Below, piece by piece: positions 23,769 through 35,300 of a stretch of 64,000 nt of DNA. Origin of the DNA: Mya arenaria (taxonomy: Eukaryota; Mollusca; Bivalvia; Myida; Myidae); assembly GCF_026914265.1 (NCBI RefSeq), contig NC_069130.1, forward strand, positions 76,367,070-76,431,069. Direction: 5' to 3'. The notes beneath the pieces are model-generated. The model was not told the DNA's origin. It did no database searches and saw only the letters and a list, made by a program, of their open reading frames with translations. The translations under genes were made by a program, and so were the position numbers. Each line of letters begins with the position of its first letter. The stretch's first letter is position 1.

Positions 23769-23990
23769 GGATCCGTTGTCTAGTGGTAACGCACTTGACT
23801 ATCAATCCAGGGATCGCACGTTCGATTCCACGCCGCATCACTGAAACAATACTTATCGTCTTTCTGTCTGTGCACTATGCTTCAAAAACCTAATATGACA
23901 AATCGGAGCACTTGGCGAATGGGAATTGCCCGAGTGCGAGTATAAATAAACTCAAAACCACCACTACCGCACTCCAAAAACACAATGGCC
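23769..23990 (+). mobile_element. Possible tRNA-derived SINE
   Basis: The first 75 bases are tRNA-like. TCTAGTGGTAACGC fits a polymerase III A box, CTTGACTATCAATCCAG a poor anticodon arm (loop CTATCAA), and GTTCGATTCC a B box. The acceptor and T-stem halves pair badly, so this is not a functional tRNA. A tail of about 145 bp follows, with GCACTTGGCGAATGG and a short A-rich stretch, as in SINEs. The 3' limit is uncertain. Confidence 0.45.
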
Positions 23991-24237
23991 GTGTTCGCTA
24001 ACACAACTTTAGTAACTGAATTGACTTTGAATGTGAATTGATTAAAAACTAAAATGATTTCGTGAACAAAATACAAAGATATATGTTAGTTTTGGTTGTA
24101 ATTTACCATTTGCAATGTTTCAAGATTGGATTTTTCCTAACATTTGGAAGCAAATAATACTCTTGAAATGGGTCAATTAGTTTGCACTGTAACCTGGAAA
24201 TTGATAGAAAATGCTCTATATGAGTTTCAAATAAGGT

Positions 24238-24272
24238 CCCCCCCCCCAAAAAAAAAAAAAAAAAAAAAAAAA
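24238..24272. repeat. Poly(C)-poly(A) tract
   Basis: Ten C followed by about 25 A. It could be a retroposon tail or a simple repeat; no clear element precedes it. Confidence 0.8.
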
Positions 24273-26205
24273 CCACACACACGCATACACTCGTTCCACC
24301 ATTTTTTGTTGTCTGATAAGAATATTGATGCGTAATTACTTTTTTGAAAACGTTTTTATTTTGTTAAGCAGTGAAATTCGATAAGGCCAAGTTCAACATG
24401 GAAGCGTAGAATGTAGTTTGCACTTACATGTATACGTATAATGTTTATCCTGGAAGGTCCGGTAAAAATGTATACTTTTGATAATAAGTCAAAAAAAAAA
24501 AATTAAGTAATTAAAGACCACCGGCCCAAATTACGTGACATACAAAATAAATAATATACGAGTTGTGTCAAGAAAAGGAATTTAAGCATATATCCGAACA
24601 TGAGTGTTTCCTTTTAATTGTTGATTTCTGTAGATGATATACAATGTACATAGAAAGACAACTTACTTAGAGTCTCATAATTAGTTGTTTTCATAGGTTA
24701 TAAATGTCATTTAAATCTATACCAGCAGAGTACCAATTAAACAAATATTGTTTTCTTATATTGCCATACTTTCTACAGACAAAAAAATGCATGATATTCA
24801 CAATCTAAGACAGATAAATGTTCGTTATCATAACAAAAAGTACATATACGATAATCTTTTGGTATGTTTAGATGCCTACCAGTTTCTATTCTCAATTTAT
24901 GGTTTGAACATCGAAATTTTGCTATCTTCTGTTTAAATGGTATAGCTACTGATAGGTACATGTATCTTTCAACATTCAACAGTGTTAATTTTTTGTAATG
25001 AGAACAGCGACTAGAATTGCTTACAGATTCAAACCAGTTTTGGTTATAACAATCAATAATTCTCTGTTTAAAGATTTTATTTTTTTTAGCAGCCTTAGAC
25101 CGCTCGGGTTATACATTATAGCACTTTTGAGCGATATCACGTCGTTTTAGTTCCGAGTTTGCTTCTTTCCGATAATTAAATTTTAATAGTTGAATGTAGC
25201 CCGCGCACTTGTCTTCCCGTCGTGCAAAGTTGCTGCAGACGCTTTTACGTGTGTTCGGATTTTGTTATTTATAGTACAGAAACAACCCTTCTCTATACCA
25301 ATTTGAATGTTCTCCTTTTCGATATATAGCTCGGAGTAGAATTGTTTTGGTCACAGATTTTAAATTTAACGTTTGTTAGAGAATGAGGAAGAATGACTTT
25401 CTATGCACTGATTTTTAATTCTATTATTAGTGTGTCATGGTCCTTTTTGTATCCGAAAATGGAAACACTTCAATGATTATCAATAATCGAATTATAGATA
25501 TTTAAATGCTATTCGCTGATAATGTGAGTTGTAGTCTTCGGTTAATAATGCCCCCTTAAATAATGCCATGATTCATTTTACAGTAGGTGTGTTACAGTGT
25601 ACATTTTGGTAATCCGTCTGTCAATCTGATGTGGTGTGTATGATTGATAGTGTATGTTATTGTTGTTGGTTGGTCAGTAATGTGTGTTTAGAGATTTTTA
25701 ATAAACATTTGGACATTCTTATTTCCCGATAAGGGTTTGGCAAAACAAACATTGTCAGAAGACAAGCATATAATTATGACTCGTATTTATTCAGATGTCT
25801 GTGAGTCCCACTTAAAAAAGATGTATACAATTGGAGTTTGTTATTTTCTCAAAGTTGATTTGATAGTTTATTATTGACTTTTATAGCTTCAACAACATTA
25901 GATTTCAGTTTTCCAAACAGAACATTCCACGTAAAAAGATACGAAATGCGTTTACCAATAGGCCTAAACAAAAATATCTGAGTTAAGGGCAGTGGTCTCA
26001 AAAATGCTACATGTAGGTAGGGTAGGGACAGCAGTTTACAGCAAAGCAAGTCGAGAATGATTACTATAACATTTTGCTGTATTATGTTTTAAATTTGTAA
26101 TACTTTGCTTCTAATTGTTATCAACAAGAAAGGAAAATAACAACTAATAATCGGAAAATGTGAATTTTTTATCATCTAGGGATGAAAAAAAGCAACTCTA
26201 GGGTT
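24273..26205. other. Noncoding DNA, nothing recognised
   Basis: AT-rich. No splice-bounded coding segment, RNA gene or tandem repeat is visible. The short open frames here lack any supporting signal. Confidence 0.5.
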
Positions 26206-27590
26206 CCCGTATGAAAATTCCAACTGTAATACAGCTGTAATAGACCTGTAAATGAGGAGTAAAGTCACATTTACAGGTGTTAACCGCCTGGAAAATGAAT
26301 TTGAGCAGGAAAAGCATTTATATTTACAGGCGTAATTTCTCATTGTGCAGGCGGAATTTCTTATTTTACAGGTGTAAAAAATTCTGACTGTAAATTTCAA
26401 CTTTGAATACTTTCATGACTCAATTTACATCAGAGAGCTATTTGGACCTGTAAAACAAATTACAACTGTAAAATTGAACATAGAAATTTTCTGAGCCTAA
26501 TTGTGTAGAAAAAATACATGTAGTTAACTTATTTCCTACACTGCTGTTAATTTAAACTTAGGTGAAAGGTGTTTTTATAGAGAATAAATGATGAAAGTGG
26601 AAAATAAGTTTTAAAATACTTATATCGTTATAGTAGCACTGCATTAGAATATCTTTTAAAAAATAATTAATTGTAAAGTAAACATTTAAATTTAAAATAT
26701 TCTGCAATTCAAACTCCTTTTAATATGACTTAAATGGAGAATTTTTTTTTGTTTAATTTCATGATTATTTTTTTGTAATTAACACTGTTGGTGCTTGAAT
26801 AAATGATTGCATACAACAAATCAATTTTGTTATATTTCTACTAAATGTAATTTCTTGGTAATATTTCTAAATATAATCATGATTTAATTTATATCAATTA
26901 TAGAAAATCCTAATTTTATATCAATGTACATCTATATCTTAATGAACAATAGGTAAAGTGCTTTAAAGTTTACCATTGTTACATGTTAAACAAAATTTTC
27001 TCTCCATGAGACCAGAACAGGTATATCACACCCTGGCTTATTGTCAGTTCATTCAAAGGTCAGGCAATATAGCTTTCTGGAGAGTCTAAGCCAATCAGCA
27101 TCAGGTTAACATTCATCTGTGTAGGAAATTCAAATGTAGAAGAAATGGAGAAGATTCATGTAAACATGGTGGTTTCTTAAGATTTCATATTTTGGATGGA
27201 TAAACCTTTTTCCTAAGGTAAGAACACTTTCAACATGTATTTTTAATAATATGACACGGGAAAAAGAACATAAATACAATATGGTTGTGATTAAGTATAC
27301 TGTTTCTGCAATTCTGGAAGCATTTAACTAATGTCTGTGTTATGCTGACTCTGGACCTCCATTAACACAATGTCTCACTGGGATGCTTTGAAGCCTCGTG
27401 ATTGTAATACAGGTGTGAATAATTATATGAATACCTGCACCAGTTCTATAACTTATCAGTAAAAGCTGCATTTAACTTTAATGTACTCTTAATGATATAA
27501 TTTTTCAACTAAGCCATCTTTATTTGTCATTGGTGATCATGTGGGTGTGTATGTATATATGCCTTATGATTTGATTTTATTACTATATAG

Positions 27591-28012
27591 ATGACCAATG
27601 TTGTGCCCAAGGTGACAAAGACTAGGATCCCGTGTGACCAGACAAGATATGATGGGAAAATTGGAAAGCTTAAGAACATGAAAGGCAGTCCCTGCTACAT
27701 GGTGGGTTGCTTAATCATCTGTTATTTCATTTAGTTTCAACTGTGAACTCTTATATTTTTTTATAAACCCATGTAGGCATGAAGTAGAACTATAAATGTT
27801 TTTATAACAGTAACATTTTTAATTTATGTACTTAGCTATATATCATGGCAGTAAATGAGTAGTAATAAGAATTATAGCGTTGCAGTTGTTTGTGATTGCA
27901 GGTCAAACTCCTGGAACACGGTCATATTCTGATAGACAGAGATCTTAAAGAAAGGCATGCTCTGCAGCAAGGACAGTGCATTCAACTGAAAAGTGGACCA
28001 ACATTTTTTTAA
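27591..28012 (+). CDS. Two-exon gene for an unrecognised 73-aa protein
   Basis: Exon 27591-27701 (111 nt, ATG immediately after TATATAG) ends at a GTGGGT donor. Exon 27902-28012 (111 nt) follows TGATTGCAG and ends in TAA. Both are phase 0, and the joined frame is open for 73 codons. The product is small and basic, starts MTNVVPKVTKTRIPCDQ and ends QCIQLKSGPTFF. It includes two Cys in exon 1, GHILIDRDLKERH in exon 2, and no membrane segment. AATAAA is at 28246-28251. A donor AAG|GTAAG at about 27218 may mark a 5' UTR exon. The gene lies inside an inverted-repeat element. I do not recognise the family; it could be an element-borne accessory protein, a DNA-binding factor or a captured host fragment. 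Confidence 0.6.
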
Positions 28013-28245
28013 CATTTATGCATTCTGTTTGATAATGATCTCGTCTGGGATTTTCATTATCCAATGAGTTATGCCTTGATCCGCTCTGCTAGGCGAATAA
28101 ATAGATTTTAGAAAAATGTTTAAAAGTGTAGTGCCAATTATAAAAAGTGACTATAAGAAATGCCATTGATTTTGTTTGCTTATACAAATTTAGGATGTTT
28201 AATTTCATTGTGTGAGCTCCTTTACCTTTTTAAGTTTTGTAATTC

Positions 28246-28251
28246 AATAAA
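28246..28251 (+). terminator. Poly(A) signal AATAAA
   Basis: AATAAA lies 234 bases after the stop of the 73-aa gene, before the subterminal repeats of the surrounding element. Confidence 0.5.
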
Positions 28252-29346
28252 GATTAATGCTCTTGTTAAATGCATGCAAAAAATTATGACTGTAATGTTG
28301 TTGTTTTTATTTGTTGTTTTTTAAATTTTAGACAATATTAAATGTTTTAACTGCATTATTGTAGCCCTGTAAATTCTACACCTGTAAATCTGAAATTACG
28401 CCTGTAAATTCTACACCTGTAAATATGAAATTACGCCTGTAAATTCTACACCTGTAAATCTAAAATTACGCCTGTAAATTCTAGACCTGTAAATTGGAAA
28501 TTACACCTGTAAAATATTGCTGAAAATTACGCCTAATTTAAATATTTTTTGCGCAATTTTACAGGTCGTTTACACCTGTATTACAGGTCTTTTACACCTG
28601 TAAATGAACTTCGATTAAAGTGAATTCCAGCTGTAATTCTTAGAATTACAGATGTAAAATCATGAAAAATCACAGGTCCTTTACAGGTCTTTTACAGTTA
28701 GAAATTTCGTACAGGTTGAGGGGTTTTGCTGGTTATGGTCGGTATTTTAATTTAGGACTAACTGATCACAGCATTTATTTGATATCATTTTTAGCTCTGC
28801 TGGCCATAGGCAAAAAGAGTTTCTGTTATGGTGCGGTGTCCACTATCCCTCTGTGCGTCTGTAAACAATTGCTAGTGAACATGATAAAGTTTTAAATTTT
28901 AATTGTACATATCTGAATAAAAGTTATACAGAAGTTAGATAACCATGAGAGCTCAGTTCCTTTTGAAAGCCTGATATACCAATGAATTACAGGATAATGC
29001 CCCTTGAAATGCAAAATAGTTTTTTTAAGGGAGACAACTTTGTACAAAGAGTTGTGTATTATAGTAGTGTTTGTCTCCCCTTGAAACATTGGTTACATGC
29101 TGTAAAAAGAACCATACTAGGCCCTCCCCTCATGGGCCTCATGATGAGGGCCTCATGTTCCAACTTACTTTGAAAGTCTTCATGCGATCTTTGTGAATTT
29201 TTGCAGCAGTATTTGGATAACGCTGATACACTTGTTGGTCAGTTAAGCAAAGTTTAATTCTATAAAGTGGAAGAAGAAAGAAAACATCTTCAAAATATAT
29301 TCGTAGCTTCCAGGTATTTTTAATCTTAGTTCTCTTAACTTCTTAG

Positions 29347-32300
29347 TTCTGATTCAGATGTAAAAAAGGTAGATATGAAAAGAAAAGCACAAAATAGGAA
29401 ATCACCAGTTGCAAAACAAAGAACCAAGTCCCAAAGTCCTAACTCAAAACCTGAAACTGGGGCTGATAATGACATTGAAAAGACTGACACTTTCAAAGGA
29501 TTGGACAATGAATATACAGAAATGGAGGATGACAGTGAAAGAACTGTCACTGTTTTAGATAGTGTAGTGGAAAATGATGACCAAGAGGATGAAATGACAG
29601 AGAGAAATGAATCTCATGGAGCTTACCGGTACTTGAAAACAGATGGTACTGAAGGTACAGATTATGAAAATGATGATAAAAGAGGAGAAGGTGATGAGGA
29701 AAAGTCTTTGACTGTTACATATGTTGAGGGAAAGTGTCTGATTGAGTTGAGAGTGCCTGGTGGGGTTCCTGAACAGGAGAATGCCAGAGATGGGTTTGAG
29801 AACCGTAGAGAGGAACCCAAACCCGTTCAAGATGAACAAACAACAGGTACTGCTCAAACATTTGGTTTTCCAGTTACCTTAATTTGTATTCATTTTATGC
29901 ATGAATGTGGAGACAGCTCTGAGCTCTGAGCTGATTTGAATTAGGATTGAGTCTGCTTCCATGTTTGTTATTAATACTGACATTCATTTTGAGGGCCTGT
30001 GATTGTACTCCTTTGCTCTTGACTGTTTTGGTAAGAGTGGACACCTATACCACTTAATTTTTCTGTCCAGTTGACTTTGAAATCCAAAATATGGATTTGA
30101 AGTTGTTTTGTGCCTTCACCAATCATATGCTGAGAACACTGGGCAGAAACATTTTTTTTAAATATTTGCTATATAAAATTAAAATGATGTAGTCATACAT
30201 GTACTTAGGGCAAAGAGCAAAGTTGGCCTTCAGAAATGTTTCAAGACTTCAAACCGGGCCCCAATTTCTCGAACAAACTTACGTCAGTAATACAACAGGC
30301 TCAAGCTTTGCACAATTTCTCATTGAAGAGTTATGGGAGCTTAAAAGGAAAACATGTTGAGGACAATTACAATAAAAATGGCTAAGCATTTAATGTGAAA
30401 ATTTTCTAGAAATTTGGGCCAGAGTTGGAGGAGCCAAGTCTGGTAAAATCTACCATAGAAAGATTCAAGAAAATAGGCATTGCTCAGTGTACTAACACAA
30501 ATCACTGCATAGTTATCATTATATTTATTGCATTCAGGGGATCTAGATGCTGCTGTGTATGATGAATCCTCTTGTTCCAGCAATGTTGTGCAGCACACAG
30601 TGAAAGCCAGTCTTTATGGTATTTCTAATTTAAGTGTTTTTTGTAATTAAAAAAAAATATGAGTTTTAATCAAAGTCTAATTTCTTTAGCTTTTGACAGA
30701 TTAGGGGTAAGAAAATTGAAATTGAATATGGGAAACACTATAAACAGGCACATAGATTTTACATATATATATTTATATGTCATATTAAATCATTATTATT
30801 ATACCCCCACAAACGAAGTTTGAGGGGGTATATAGGAGTGAGCTTGTCGGTCGGTCTGTCTGTCGGTCGGTCGGTCTGTCGGTTTTCATGGTTTCTGGAA
30901 GATAACTCATGAAAGGCTAGACAGATTTGAACAATTTTTGGTACACAGGTGTAACATCAGAAGATACAGGTCAAGTTCGATATTGGGGCTGGTGGGGCCA
31001 AGGTCAAGGTCGTTGTTACTAAAAATAGAAAAACGGTTTCCGGACGATAACTCATGAAAGGCTTGACAGATTTGAACAATTTTTGGTACACAGGTGTAAC
31101 ATCAGAAGATACAGGTCAAGTTCGATATTCAGGCTGGTGGGGCCAAGGTCAAGGTCACTGTTACTAAAAATAGAAAAACAGTTTCCGGACGATAACTCAT
31201 GAAAGGCTAGACGGAATTGAACAATTTTTGGTACACAGGTGTAAAATCAGAAGATACAGATCAAGTTAGTGAGCTTGTCGGTCGGTCGGTCGGTCGGTCT
31301 GTCGGTTTTCATGGTTTCTGGACGATAACTCATGAAAGGCTAGACAGATTTGAACAATTTTTGGTACACAGGTGTAACATCAGAAGATACAGGTCAAGTT
31401 CAATATTGGGGCTGGTGGGGCCAAGGTCAAGGTCACTGTTACTTAAAATAGAAAAACGGTTTCCGGACGATAACTCATGAAAGGCTTGACAGATTTGAGA
31501 ATTTTTTAATACACAGGTGTAAGATCAGAAGATACAGGTCAAGTTCGATATTGGGGCTGGTGGGGCCAAGGTCAAGGTCACTGTTACTAAAAAAAGAAAA
31601 ATGGTTTCCGGACGATAACTCATGAAAGGCTAAACGGATTTGAACAATTTTTGGTACACAGGTGTAACATCAGAAGATACAGATCAATGTCGATATTGGG
31701 GCTGGTGGGGTCAAGGTCACTGTTACTTAAAATAGAATAATGGTTTCTGGACGATAACTCATGAAAGGCTTGACAGATTTGAACATTTTTTGGCAGTATC
31801 CTTGGAGTTATGGCCTCTTTTCAAAGAAATGGTTTGCCATTCCTGTGTCCAGGCGGCATTTGGGGGTATTCGTCACTCCTGTGACAGCTCTAGTTTAGGT
31901 CTAAAGGGTCTCGCTCATGTTATGTAAAATGCACTGTTTTTATGAACTAAAGTACTGCCTATAAAGTACTGCAAATCATTAGGAATGTTAAAACTAATAT
32001 ACTGTTGACAGGAACTGGCCAACAAATGTTGATATAATATATTATGCTCAAATATTGTCTATTTTACATGTAATTATAATTGCAAATGTAAATATATTCT
32101 GTTTTTATACTATATATTCAATCAATTATATAGACTTCTATGTTAATATATTTAATCATTTTTATAGATTTTAATATATTTTTATCATGTTTATTCATGT
32201 AAATTTATTCCATTCATAAAAGAAGATTCATTATTCTAAATGTAAGGTCCATATGTTTGTTTAGGCACTGACAACGACTCGAGCTATGAAGAGCCTTCAC

Positions 32301-35300
32301 AATTACTGACTGAAGGCCAAAATATCCCCACTTTGCAGCAACATGGTAAATGACTTGGATGATTTTTATTCTTAATATTTAAAAAAAAAAAATTACGCAC
32401 AATTTATATCTTAAGAGGACAGTTTGTTTTTCTAAGAAAGGATTTAGATAATGCCAAAGCCATAGCATCTTCCTAGCTAAAATTGCCTTCAAGATATCAA
32501 CTTGAAACATAGAAAATATATATAAATATATGTAACAATACTCAAAATTTAGACTTTTGGTACTCAAGCCAAAATTCCGACACTTGTGCATGGCATCAAC
32601 ATTCTTAACAAGCCCTGCTTTACAAAATCCAGAACTTGAGCAAGACCAGAAAGCATTCTACCAGTTCAGACTTGTGCTAATTTTGACCACTGATGTTATC
32701 ACTGACAAAACACACATTTGTAGGGAGGCTTGTAAAATGTTGAGTCATGTCCTTTGATTGACTAAATAAAAAACAACATTTGTTACTGTGATCACCAATC
32801 ATTTAACGAATACATTTAAGTGAGGGAAGCCACATATATATCAACAACCCAAAACGATCGGGACACAGAATTTACTTTGGATACTTTGGCGGTTCTCGTA
32901 ATACAATCAACGACATTATTTCAAACAAAAAAACATGGGAATCAATCAAAGCTTACAGCTTTTAGATGATTTTTCAATAAAAACACAACAGGTTTAACAA
33001 AAAATTATTGTCGGGCTGCCGCAAACAATTTACATGCATTTGCCGGACCTCGCCATTTATTACCGTGCCAAGGTCCGACAAACTTTTGTACAGACTGTGC
33101 AAGTCCAAGATTCCTTCTTCTTAGTTCATCACTTCCCACCTTAAGGTTACATGTCAGGTGTAGTTTGCAAGTCCTTATATCCCAGTACAGGACCTCTAAG
33201 TTCATCACTCCCCCTACTTGAAGTCAACAAACATGCAGTCGGGCATATATATGCTTATAGTTTATGTTAGCTCTTCATGAATGTGTAGGCTATTTCTGGC
33301 ACTTTGAAAGCATTCATCACTTAGTTACAGTAAGAACTCTTGTATAAATTATAATTACAGTAACAGCTCTTGTATAAATTATGATTACAATAATAGTCAT
33401 CGAAATTAGACTTTTGGATCAACAAGCCTGAATTATTATACTATTGCTTGGCATCAAATTATTGAACAAGCCCTGCTATATAAAATTCAGAATTTGAGCA
33501 AGCCCGAAATACATTTTACCAGTGCAGGGCTTGCGGGCTTGTGCTAATTTCGACCACTGCAGTAACAACTCTTGTATAAATTAACTTTTGTATAAATTAT
33601 AACTCTTGTATAGATTATAGTTACAGTAACAACTCTTGTATAGATTATAGTTACAGTAATTTACAACCCTTGTATAGATTAAAGTTACAGTAACAACACT
33701 TTAGTAATATCTCTTGTATAAATTATAATTACAGTAACAATTCTTGTATAGATTATAATTACAGTAACAACTCTTGTATAGATTATAGTTACAGTAACAA
33801 CTCTTGTATAGATTATAGTTACAGTAATTTACAACCCTTGTATAGATTAAAGTTACAGTAACAACACTTTAGTAATATCTCTTGTATAAATTATAATTAC
33901 AGTAACAACTCTTGTATAGATTATAATTACAGTAACAACTCTTGTATAGATTATAGTTACAGTAACAACTCTTGTATAGATTATAGTTACAGTAATTTAC
34001 AACCCTTGTATAGATTAAAGTTACAGTAACAACACTTTAGTAATATCTCTTGTATAAATTATAATTACAGTAACAACTCTTGTATAGATTATAATTACAG
34101 TAACAACTCTTGTATAGATTATAGTTACAGTAACAACTCTTGTATAGATTATAGTTACAGTAACAACTCTTGTATAGATTATAGTTACAGTAACAACTCT
34201 TGTATAGATTATAGTTACAGTAACAACTCTTGTATAGATTATAATTACAGTAACAACTCTTGTATAGATTATAGTTACAGTAACAACCCTTGTATAGATT
34301 ATAGTTACAGTAACAACTCTTGTTTAGATTATAGTTACAGTTACAACTCTTGTGTAGATTATAGTTACAGTAACAACTCTTGTATAGATTATAGTTACAG
34401 TAACAACTGTTGTATAAATTATAGTTACAGTAACAACTCTTGTATAGATTATAGTTACAGTAACAACACTTTAGTAATATCTCTTGTATAAATTATAATT
34501 ACAGTAACAACTCTTGTATAGATTATAATTACAGTAACAACTCTTGTATAGATTATAATTACCGTAACAACTCTTGTATAGATTATAGTTACAGTAACAA
34601 CTCTTGTATTGATTATAGTTACAGTAACAACTCTTGTATAAATTATAGTTAGAGTAACAACTCTTGTATAAATTATAATACTCACTGTGGCAGATGAAAA
34701 TGGCAACTACAAGACATCAGTCAGCAGTGAACAGCTGGTCCAAGTGGCCTCGGGACAGTTTGAAAGTTTGTCCCATCAGTCCCAACACGCTGAAGCCCCG
34801 ACATCTAGCAATGAAATGGAGGTCAGACAGACACAGATGACCTACCAGGATGCAGGAGATACCATTGCATACTTCACAAAGACATCACTAGAAAATGTAC
34901 CTCCATCGACTGGTAGCTTCCAGAATAGCCCTTATACAGGTCTGGTAGCTTTATACAGATACATACATGTACAGGTCTTTATACATTCATGAATTATACT
35001 CTAATGCAGATGTTATTGCATTTTAATAAATAAGAATAATTTATGGAGAAAATAATCTCTTTTGTACTTGTTATATATAATCGATTGTTCAAAGAATTTG
35101 CAGGGCCAACAATGAGCCTTCATGAACTGACCCCTTTTGTTTAAAGCCTTGGGAACGTCTAAGTCAGACTTCAGTAATGGAAAGGTATCAGCCAGGCCTG
35201 CTTTCAGCAGCTGACTGTATGCCCTGCAAAAGTGTTGAACTAAAAATCGTATCAAACTAGACAACTGAGTCACATGTTCCCATTGCTTTGAATTTAAGCC

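Larger units (their letters stand above)
26206..28715 (+). mobile_element. Inverted-repeat element carrying a small gene
   Basis: The left end reads CCCGTATGAAAATTCCAACT. The right end, reverse-complemented, reads CCTGTACGAAATTTCTAACT, so these are imperfect terminal inverted repeats; both continue into GTAA and GACCTGTAAA. Subterminal zones repeat CCTGTAAAT and ACAGGYGTAAT: inverted on the left (about 26228-26400) and as about four 39-bp tandem units on the right (about 28367-28510). This layout resembles transposase-binding zones of DNA transposons. A possible short target duplication is GGTT/TT. The 73-aa gene (27591-28012) is the only supported coding content; no transposase catalytic motif was recognised, so the superfamily is unknown. 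Confidence 0.6.

Noticed and set aside
23769..23843. Functional tRNA gene
   Set aside because: Acceptor and T-stem pairing is poor; better explained as a SINE head or tRNA pseudogene.
33327..34706. CRISPR-like regular repeats
   Set aside because: Head-to-tail units without spacers in a eukaryotic intron; an ordinary minisatellite.
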